Part shown: positions 26,795 through 33,282 of the stretch, piece after piece
Layout of the letters: the number at the start of each line of letters is the position of its first letter
Position numbering within the stretch: the first letter of the stretch is position 1
Source: Bacteroidales bacterium
GTDB taxonomy: Bacteria > Bacteroidota > Bacteroidia > Bacteroidales > VadinHA17
Assembly (NCBI GenBank): GCA_029974835.1
Contig: JARKQN010000068.1
Span: forward strand, 1-37,800
Length of the DNA: 37,800 bases
Direction: 5' to 3'
Notes under the pieces: generated by a model
What the model was told of the DNA's origin: nothing
The model's input: the letters and a program-made list of their open reading frames with translations, nothing else
Databases searched by the model: none
Translations under genes and position numbers: made by a program

Positions 26795-27457
26795 CTAAAG
26801 AATTATATAGAAGAACACTGCAACAAAGTGCGAGACGCTCCCGCCCAACACCATCAGGTGCCAGAAGAGATGGTGATACCTGAATTTGAGAACCCTGAAA
26901 AAAACAAGTCCTCCGGTATAGAAAAGTCCCCCGATTACTATCCACATATAACCCATAAAGGGTATCGCTTCCAATACAGGACCGGTTATCAGAACTACCA
27001 GCCACCCCATAAGAGTGTAAATTATTATATCGGTAAGAGGAACACCTTCCTCAAACCGTGAGCTTCTTATTAAAAGCCTGACAATTCCGGTTAAGGCCAG
27101 CCCCCACTCTATTCCGAAAACCACCCAGCCCAGGGCGCCTCTTAACGCTACAAGGGCCAGCGGAGTATAAGTGCCTGCAATAAGAATAAAAATCGCGGCC
27201 TGGTCAAATACAAAGAAACGGTCTTTAAACCGCCCCGCAGGAAGCCAGTGAGCTATTGTGGATGAGAGATAAAGGAGAATTAGCGAAGCACCAAATAGAG
27301 AACTGCTGACAATCTTCCAGGCATCATTCCTCAGAGATGAAAATATTACCATCAATGTCAGACCCGCCACCGATAAAACCACACCGGCCAGGTGCGACAA
27401 GGCATTGGCCATATCCTCATTGTCACTGAATCTCTTTGTCCCTGCAGTCGTTACCAT
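26795..27457 (-). CDS. Hemolysin III / PAQR family membrane protein
   Basis: The 220-aa protein has seven predicted helices. Family motifs are NALSHLAGVVLSVAG, LLYLSSTIAHWLP (Ser and His of the PAQR zinc site), FDQAAIFILIAGTYTPLAL (Asp) and HHLFWHLMVLGGSVSHFVAVF (His pair). The three motif groups are those expected of the PAQR superfamily, whose eukaryotic members include adiponectin receptors with ceramidase-like activity. Bacterial members are called hemolysin III after one Bacillus protein, but a toxic role should not be assumed. It is in the inner membrane. It converges with DUF2461 and diverges from the YtfJ-like gene. Confidence 0.9.
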   Translation of the reverse strand: MVTTAGTKRFSDNEDMANALSHLAGVVLSVAGLTLMVIFSSLRNDAWKIVSSSLFGASLILLYLSSTIAHWLPAGRFKDRFFVFDQAAIFILIAGTYTPLALVALRGALGWVVFGIEWGLALTGIVRLLIRSSRFEEGVPLTDIIIYTLMGWLVVLITGPVLEAIPFMGYMWIVIGGLFYTGGLVFFRVLKFRYHHLFWHLMVLGGSVSHFVAVFFYIIL

Positions 27458-27593
27458 GTTAATTTGCTTCCTTATTTTTTAGAATATTTATAATAATTGT
27501 TCGACAAATATAAGAATATTCAGGAAAATCAAAGAGAAAGTATCGGGTTAAATAAAAATTAATATATTTCGCATATAAACCAAATCGTTGATT

Positions 27594-28130
27594 ATGAAAA
27601 GGAATTTAATTGCCGTATTGATAATTCTGCTTACCGGGGCTTCCCTGATGTCGCAGGGTGTTAAGCTTGAGGTTGGTATGAAAGCTCCCGACTGGGTATT
27701 TACCGATGCCGACAAAAAAGAATTTACCATGGATTCATGGGCAGGCAAAGTGCTTCAGGTTAACTATGTTGATCCGGATGAACAGGATCTGAACGAGCCC
27801 TTTAATGAGGCTATAAACAAAGCTGTCGATAAAGATAAAAGGATAAGCAGGGATCATTTCAAGGGATTCGGAATAGTTGACTGCAAATCGACCTGGAAGC
27901 CAAACAGCCTTATCCGCATGATTGCAGGGAACAAGGCAAAGAAGTATGATACTACAATACTGTTCGATTATGACGGTAAGCTGCAGAATCTGTGGGGACT
28001 TCCGAAGGACAGCTACAGTGTGATAATTCTCGATAAGAACAGGGTTTGCAGGGCAATATACAAGGGTAAGATTCCTGACAGCGAAATAGAAAAAACCATT
28101 CAGCTGATAATCGACCTGACCAAAGAATAA
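27594..28130 (+). CDS. YtfJ family periplasmic protein (thioredoxin-like fold)
   Basis: The 178-aa product has a signal peptide (MKRNLIAVLIILLTGASLMS) and then KLEVGMKAPDWVFTDADKKE and DSWAGKVLQVNYVDPDEQDL. The C-terminal half resembles YtfJ: DYDGKLQNLWGLPKDSYSVI, then ILDKNRVCRAIYKGKIPD. The fold is thioredoxin/peroxiredoxin-like, but there is no CxxC motif, so a disulfide oxidoreductase role is doubtful. The function of YtfJ is not established to my knowledge. The ATG at 27594 is chosen over a TTG two codons upstream. It converges with the XRE-S24 regulator. Confidence 0.78.
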   Translation: MKRNLIAVLIILLTGASLMSQGVKLEVGMKAPDWVFTDADKKEFTMDSWAGKVLQVNYVDPDEQDLNEPFNEAINKAVDKDKRISRDHFKGFGIVDCKSTWKPNSLIRMIAGNKAKKYDTTILFDYDGKLQNLWGLPKDSYSVIILDKNRVCRAIYKGKIPDSEIEKTIQLIIDLTKE

Positions 28131-28153
28131 CCAGCGGTTACCGGCTGCGTTTA

Positions 28154-28981
28154 TTATTTTTCTTCCTGAACGTCAATTATCTCAGTGCCCAGACGTGCCT
28201 TAAGGCGCTGGAGGTCATGTTTCATTCCTGCCACCGTCTGCAGCAGCTGCTTTTCCGGTATCAGAGGATCGGGAAGTTCGCTGCTGATGTAATTTACAAA
28301 CTTCCATATTTCCTTTACATTGTTAATATGAACCTCATACGGTTCGTAAAGCGGATTCAGAGAATATAGCACAAGCTTTCCGTCATCTTTAATGTGGTTT
28401 TCAACAACCTTAAACACGATGCCGTCGTCGAGGGTAAAGACAATATATGCCTTACCGCTGACAATAGTGCTCCAGTCCTGCAGGAATTCTCCTGTAACCC
28501 ATGAGCCGTCAGGAATCGGCAGCATTGAGTCGCCTTTCAGCTGAAAGGTTCTGTATTTCCTGTTTTCCGAAAGGAAAGGAAGCCAGAAAACAGGCAGTTC
28601 GCTGATGTATTCAGGATCGGCATAGCCGGTTGCGTAACCGGCCTTGGCCTTTTCATTTACGAGTTCAATATTCTCCCTGTTGCTGCTGTTCACGGTGGTT
28701 GCCAGCACTCGCAGGTTGCTTCCCCTGATATAGGCATCATAACCGCGTTCAAGTTCGCCAATCTGGCTTTCAGACAGCTTTGAAATATCGACTCTGAGAA
28801 GCGTATCGATCGACACGTTGAAATAGCCCGAAAAAGAGATCAGCGTCTCTATTCCCGGCTGTGCTATACCGTTTTCGTAGCCGCTCAGCGTTGAGCGCTT
28901 GAGATTGAGGGCAAAAGCCACATCATCCTGCGTCCGCCCCCTCCTCTTTCTTAAAATTTTTATGTTCTCTGCGAAATACAT
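28154..28981 (-). CDS. XRE-family regulator with LexA-like S24 autocleavage domain
   Basis: The 275-aa protein joins an N-terminal XRE helix-turn-helix (residues 5-62: LRKRRGRTQDDVAFALNLKR, STLSGYENGIAQPG) to a C-terminal S24 peptidase-like domain. A likely cleavage bond is Ala114-Gly115 in KAKAGYATGY, the nucleophile is Ser152 in GDSM and the general base is Lys191 in IVFKVV. The spacing bond-Ser 37 and Ser-Lys 39 is close to that of LexA (35 and 37). It ends in a charged helical tail (243-275). This suggests a repressor that cuts itself when activated by RecA-ssDNA. It diverges from the dinB-dnaE2-like operon, and an inverted repeat sits over its own promoter. A phage-type repressor origin is possible, but no phage genes are near. 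Confidence 0.88.
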   Translation of the reverse strand: MYFAENIKILRKRRGRTQDDVAFALNLKRSTLSGYENGIAQPGIETLISFSGYFNVSIDTLLRVDISKLSESQIGELERGYDAYIRGSNLRVLATTVNSSNRENIELVNEKAKAGYATGYADPEYISELPVFWLPFLSENRKYRTFQLKGDSMLPIPDGSWVTGEFLQDWSTIVSGKAYIVFTLDDGIVFKVVENHIKDDGKLVLYSLNPLYEPYEVHINNVKEIWKFVNYISSELPDPLIPEKQLLQTVAGMKHDLQRLKARLGTEIIDVQEEK

Positions 28982-29012
28982 ATTAAAAATATGATTATAT
29001 TATAGTCAGAAA

Positions 29013-29033
29013 TTTGATTAAAAACTAATCAAA
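29013..29033. promoter_or_regulatory. Candidate operator of the XRE-S24 regulator
   Basis: TTTGATTA (29013-29020) and TAATCAAA (29026-29033) form a perfect 8-bp inverted repeat with the five-base spacer AAAAC. It lies in the 93-base space between the divergent regulator and polymerase genes and overlaps the regulator's -7 box. It is the only long dyad I see in this space. Confidence 0.6.
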
Positions 29034-29061
29034 GATAAAACAGATTTTTTATATAAGCAAA
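29030..29061 (-). promoter_or_regulatory. Promoter of the XRE-S24 regulator gene
   Basis: On the minus strand, TTTG (29061-29058) and TATCTTTG (29037-29030) are separated by 20 bases and match the Bacteroidota consensus. The -7 box shares four bases with the inverted repeat, which predicts autorepression. Confidence 0.65.
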
Positions 29062-29074
29062 TATTTCAGGAAAA

Positions 29075-30331
29075 ATGATCTGGGAATCAGGAGTTGACAG
29101 GTCCGTTCTTCATCTCGATCTTGACACTTTCTTTGTGTCTGTTGAACGGCTCAGGAACAGCAGGCTCTGCGGTAAGCCTGTTATTGTAGGCAGCCTGTCG
29201 GATCGCGGTGTGGTGGCAAGCTGCAGCTATGAGGCAAGGAGGTATGGAGTCAGTTCGGCGATGCCCATGAAGCTGGCACGTAACCTGTGTCCGGATGCAA
29301 TAGTTATACGTGGCGACATGGAATTATACAGTAATTATTCCAGGATGGTGACCGACATAATTGCCGAAAAGGCACCGCTGTACGAAAAGGCCTCTATTGA
29401 TGAACATTATATTGATCTGACTGGCATGGACAGGTTTTTCGGGTGCAGCCGGTGGGCTCATGAACTGAGAAATTATATAATCAGGGAAACGGGACTCCCT
29501 GTTTCAATGGGGCTCTCCGTAAATAAGACGGTGTCGAAGATTGCCGCCGGGGAAGCAAAACCCAACGGAGAGATAGAGGTCGGAAAGTCTGTGGTTCACC
29601 CCTTTCTCGATCCCCTGTCAATAAAAAAGATTCCCATGATAGGCCAGAAAACATACCACCTGCTGAGGTCAATGGGGATATCAACCATCCTCACGTTAAG
29701 AAGCATTCCTCCGGGCATGCTTGAATCGCTGATGGGCAAAAACGGCATCGAAATATGGAAAAAGGCCAACGGCATCGACAATACCCCTGTAATAAGTTAT
29801 TCCGAGAGCAAATCGATAAGCACAGAACACACTTTTGAAAAAGACACCACGGATCTTCACCGTCTTAACCAGATACTTGCCGGAATGGTTGAGAAAATTG
29901 CCTACGAGATGAGAAAACAGGAAAAACTGGCATCATGCATAACCGTCAAGATACGATACTCAAATTATGATACTCATACCCTGCAGAAACATATTCCCTA
30001 TACCTCATTCGACCATGTACTGACAGGCGCCGCAAAGGAGCTTTTCGCCAGGCTGTACCAGCGCAGGATGCTTATAAGACTCATAGGTGTGCGACTCAGC
30101 GGCCTTGTCAACGGCGTTCAGCAGCTTGACATGTTTGACGACACCCCCGAGAAAGTAAATCTCTACATGGCCATAGACAGGATGAGAAAACGTTTCGGGC
30201 GCCATGCAGTGCAGAGAGCCTCCGGGGTTATGACAATACAGGAGAGGGAGGAAAAAGCCCTTAAAAGACTCGAAAATGCCGAAAATGAGCATAAAATGCT
30301 TGAAGAAAGGCTTAAAAGATACTGGTACTGA
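29075..30331 (+). CDS. Y-family DNA polymerase (DinB/ImuB-like, catalytic residues intact)
   Basis: This 418-aa translesion polymerase carries the first metal-binding motif and steric gate in HLDLDTFFVSVE, the fingers segment SCSYEARRYGVSSAMPM, and the catalytic acid pair in ASIDEHYIDL (usually SIDEAYLDL). The thumb helix-hairpin-helix is IKKIPMIGQKTYHLLRSMGI, and a little-finger domain follows. QLDMF near residue 350 fits the beta-clamp binding motif, and the C terminus is a charged coiled-coil segment (about 388-415). The intact acids argue against a non-catalytic ImuB. It diverges from the LexA-like gene and is followed one base after its stop codon by the DnaE2-like gene, so both are probably co-translated and damage-induced. 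Confidence 0.92.
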   Translation: MIWESGVDRSVLHLDLDTFFVSVERLRNSRLCGKPVIVGSLSDRGVVASCSYEARRYGVSSAMPMKLARNLCPDAIVIRGDMELYSNYSRMVTDIIAEKAPLYEKASIDEHYIDLTGMDRFFGCSRWAHELRNYIIRETGLPVSMGLSVNKTVSKIAAGEAKPNGEIEVGKSVVHPFLDPLSIKKIPMIGQKTYHLLRSMGISTILTLRSIPPGMLESLMGKNGIEIWKKANGIDNTPVISYSESKSISTEHTFEKDTTDLHRLNQILAGMVEKIAYEMRKQEKLASCITVKIRYSNYDTHTLQKHIPYTSFDHVLTGAAKELFARLYQRRMLIRLIGVRLSGLVNGVQQLDMFDDTPEKVNLYMAIDRMRKRFGRHAVQRASGVMTIQEREEKALKRLENAENEHKMLEERLKRYWY

Positions 30332-30332
30332 C

Positions 30333-33269
30333 ATGTTTCTCAACTGCCATTCATACTACAGCCTGCGCTACGGCACAATGAGCGTTGAACAACTCGTGGA
30401 AAAAGCCTCACAATACGGAGCAGATGCACTGGCACTTACCGATATAAACAATTCCACGGGAATGTTCGGATTTGCCGGAGAATGCATGAAAAAAAACATA
30501 AAACCCATCGCCGGAATCGAATTCAGAAAAGGCAACGAACTGCTTTATATCGGCATTGCTCGTAATAATGAAGGGTTCAGGGAACTGAACCAGTTTCTTT
30601 CAGACCATAACGCAAAAGGCACGGAACCTGACTTTCCTGCCCCACCCTTCCAGCATTCCCTGGTAATATACCCTCTCGACAGATACCCTGAACGCCAGCT
30701 GGCTGAAAACGAATTCATAGGCGTTAAACCATCCCAGGCAGGAAGACTGATCAGCCTCCCTCCTGCCCTGGTCCGTGAAAAAATGGTTGTTCTCAATACC
30801 GTAACATTCGCAGGAGACGGCGATTACTTTATTCACCGTAACCTCAGGGCAATAGACAACAATATCCTGCTGAGTCATCTCCGGCCATGGCAATGCGCAT
30901 CGGAAGATGAGCACTTCAGAACAGCAGACGAAATTAACGGCATATTCGGACTATACCCCTCAGTAACAGCCAATACAAGGAGGCTGATCGATGACTCCGT
31001 ATTTTCTGTTGATACCGACAGCTGCAAAAACAGGAAGATATTCTCTGCCAGCAGGTATGACGACAAACTGCTGCTGGAAAAACTGGCATGGGACGGCATG
31101 CTGTACAGATACGGCAAAAATAATGATGAGGCAAAAAGAAGGATCAGGCATGAGCTTGAAATAATCGACAATCTCGGATTCTCCGCCTACTTCCTTATTA
31201 CCTGGGACATTATCAGGTACTCAATGTCGAGAGGTTTTTATCATGTGGGACGCGGCAGCGGAGCAAATTCTATTGTTGCATATTGCCTTAAAATAACGAA
31301 CGTTGACCCCATCGACCTGAACCTTTACTTTGAGAGATTCATAAATCCTAAAAGAAGCAGTCCGCCCGATTTCGACATTGACTATTCGTGGAAAGAACGG
31401 GATGAAGTACTGGACTACATATTCAAAAGATACGGCTCGGGACATACGGCACTGCTCGGTACCATGAGCACTTTCAGGGGCAAGTCGGTTGTGAGGGAAC
31501 TGGGAAAGGTGCACGGATTGCCAAAAGATGAAATTGATGCCCTTATTGAGAACCCTTCTGCTTCGGTTAACAGGAACAGCGTTACAGAGACAATCTTTTC
31601 TGTCGGACAGAAAATAGTTGATTTTCCAAACCTGCGAAGTATACATGCCGGCGGGGTTCTGATATCGGACGAACCCATAACATGCTACACCGCACTCGAT
31701 ATGCCCCCCAAGGGCTTCCCCACAACACAATGGGATATGTACACCGCCGAGGAAATAGGTTTTGAGAAACTCGACATTCTGAGCCAGAGAGGCATCGGGC
31801 ATATACGCGACTGTGTTGAACTGATACAGCATAACAGGGGACAAAAGATTGATATTCATGATGTAGGTCGTTTCAAGGAAGATCCCGACGTAAAGAAATA
31901 CCTTCGAAACGGTGAAACGAAAGGATGTTTTTACATTGAGAGCCCTTCAATGCGCGGACTGCTTAAAAAACTCAGATGCAGCGATTACAGGACTCTTGTT
32001 GCGGCCAGCTCGGTGATAAGGCCCGGAGTGGCACGTTCGGGCATGATGAAAGAGTATATTTACCGTTTCCATAACCCCGGAAAATTTGCTTACCTGCACC
32101 CAGTTATGAAGGAACAGCTCGAAGAGACCTTCGGAGTGATGGTTTACCAGGAGGATGTGATAAAGGTGTGTCATCATTTCGCAGGCCTCGATCTCGCTGA
32201 TGCCGACACGCTGAGAAGAGCCATGAGCGGGAAATACAGATCAAAGCAGGAGATGCAGCGCATCACCGACAGGTTCTTCTCCAACTGCCGCGAGAGAGGT
32301 TACAGCGAGAATCTGATAAGGGAAGTGTGGCGACAGATAGAATCTTTTGCAGGGTACTCGTTCTCAAAGGCTCATTCAGCTTCTTACGCAGTAGAGAGCC
32401 TTCAGAGCCTGTTTCTTAAAGCACACTATCCTCTTGAATTCATGGTTGCGGTAATCAATAATTTCGGCGGGTTCTATCGTACATGGGTTTATGTACACGA
32501 GGCCGTAAGATACGGGGCCTCAGTAAAGCTGCCGTGCGTGAATAAAAGCACTTATCTTACCACCATTTATGACAAGGATATTTACCTCGGCTTTGTTCAT
32601 ATCATGAACCTGGAAGAGAAGCTGGCCCGCCGTATCGAGGAAGAGAGAATTGCAGCAGGGCCTTACTCCGACCTGAACGACTTTGTTAACCGGGTGAACC
32701 CCGGGCTCGAGCAGGTTATTATCCTTATAAGAACCGGAGCCTTCAGATTTACAGGTAAGCAAAAGCCCCTGCTTCTTTGGGAGGCCCACCTTCTGATAAA
32801 CAAAAGTAAGCCGGAGCCCTCAAAGCCTCTTTTTTTCTCAACCACAGGAGAAATAAAAATGCCCGAACTCGATCACAACAATCTCATTGATGCCTATGAT
32901 GAGGCAGAATTGCTTGGGTTTCCGGTGACTTTGTCCTGGTTCGACATGCTGGAGACATCCTTCAGGGGCCAGGTTATGGCTTCCGAACTGTTTCGTTGTA
33001 TCGGAAGCAGGGTAAGAATGGTTGGTCACCTGGTGACAATCAAATACATCATGACAATAAAAAAGGAAATGATGAATTTCGGGTGCTTCATTGATGCCCA
33101 AGGCGGGTTCTTCGATACAACCCATTTTCCCCAGTCACTTAAGTCATATCCTTTCAGAGGAAGCGGTACATACCTTATCCTCGGGAAAGTTGTTGAGGAA
33201 TTTGGTTACCCGTCTGTTGAGGTGGAAAAAATGGCAAAACTTCCCGTAAAGAAAGACCCCAGATATTGA
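30333..33269 (+). CDS. DnaE2-like error-prone DNA polymerase III alpha subunit
   Basis: The 978-aa protein is a C-family polymerase, shorter than replicative DnaE (about 1160 aa). Catalytic aspartates are in PPDFDIDY (Asp347, Asp349) and FEKLDILS (Asp481). The palm/fingers regions include YHVGRGSGANSIVAYCL, GVMVYQEDVIKV and AGYSFSKAHSASYAVES. The N-terminal PHP domain is degenerate: the usual HxH is Asn4-Cys-His6 (FLNCHSYYS) and the TDH motif is TDI (Asp37-Ile38), so it probably has no metal-dependent activity. I see no clear clamp-binding motif. The ATG at 30333 is used because it follows the dinB stop by one base and begins the PHP domain directly. It likely extends from lesions together with the upstream Y-family polymerase. 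Confidence 0.9.
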   Translation: MFLNCHSYYSLRYGTMSVEQLVEKASQYGADALALTDINNSTGMFGFAGECMKKNIKPIAGIEFRKGNELLYIGIARNNEGFRELNQFLSDHNAKGTEPDFPAPPFQHSLVIYPLDRYPERQLAENEFIGVKPSQAGRLISLPPALVREKMVVLNTVTFAGDGDYFIHRNLRAIDNNILLSHLRPWQCASEDEHFRTADEINGIFGLYPSVTANTRRLIDDSVFSVDTDSCKNRKIFSASRYDDKLLLEKLAWDGMLYRYGKNNDEAKRRIRHELEIIDNLGFSAYFLITWDIIRYSMSRGFYHVGRGSGANSIVAYCLKITNVDPIDLNLYFERFINPKRSSPPDFDIDYSWKERDEVLDYIFKRYGSGHTALLGTMSTFRGKSVVRELGKVHGLPKDEIDALIENPSASVNRNSVTETIFSVGQKIVDFPNLRSIHAGGVLISDEPITCYTALDMPPKGFPTTQWDMYTAEEIGFEKLDILSQRGIGHIRDCVELIQHNRGQKIDIHDVGRFKEDPDVKKYLRNGETKGCFYIESPSMRGLLKKLRCSDYRTLVAASSVIRPGVARSGMMKEYIYRFHNPGKFAYLHPVMKEQLEETFGVMVYQEDVIKVCHHFAGLDLADADTLRRAMSGKYRSKQEMQRITDRFFSNCRERGYSENLIREVWRQIESFAGYSFSKAHSASYAVESLQSLFLKAHYPLEFMVAVINNFGGFYRTWVYVHEAVRYGASVKLPCVNKSTYLTTIYDKDIYLGFVHIMNLEEKLARRIEEERIAAGPYSDLNDFVNRVNPGLEQVIILIRTGAFRFTGKQKPLLLWEAHLLINKSKPEPSKPLFFSTTGEIKMPELDHNNLIDAYDEAELLGFPVTLSWFDMLETSFRGQVMASELFRCIGSRVRMVGHLVTIKYIMTIKKEMMNFGCFIDAQGGFFDTTHFPQSLKSYPFRGSGTYLILGKVVEEFGYPSVEVEKMAKLPVKKDPRY

Positions 33270-33282
33270 TTTATTATCCTGG

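Noticed and set aside
26795-27457. Hemolysin III protein as a virulence toxin
   Set aside because: The family name is historical; the motifs identify a PAQR membrane protein and nothing nearby suggests toxin function.
28132-28157. Weak hairpin CAGCGG/CCGGCTG followed by a T-rich stretch after the YtfJ-like gene
   Set aside because: The stem is short and has a bulge, and the T tract is interrupted and overlaps the end of the convergent gene; not strong enough to call a terminator.
28154-28981. XRE-S24 regulator as evidence of a prophage
   Set aside because: No integrase, structural phage gene or attachment repeat is visible nearby, and the neighbouring genes are DNA polymerases.
31221-31859. 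Open frame of 212 codons antisense to the DnaE2-like gene
   Set aside because: It lies fully within the catalytic region of the polymerase, and its product resembles no family I know.
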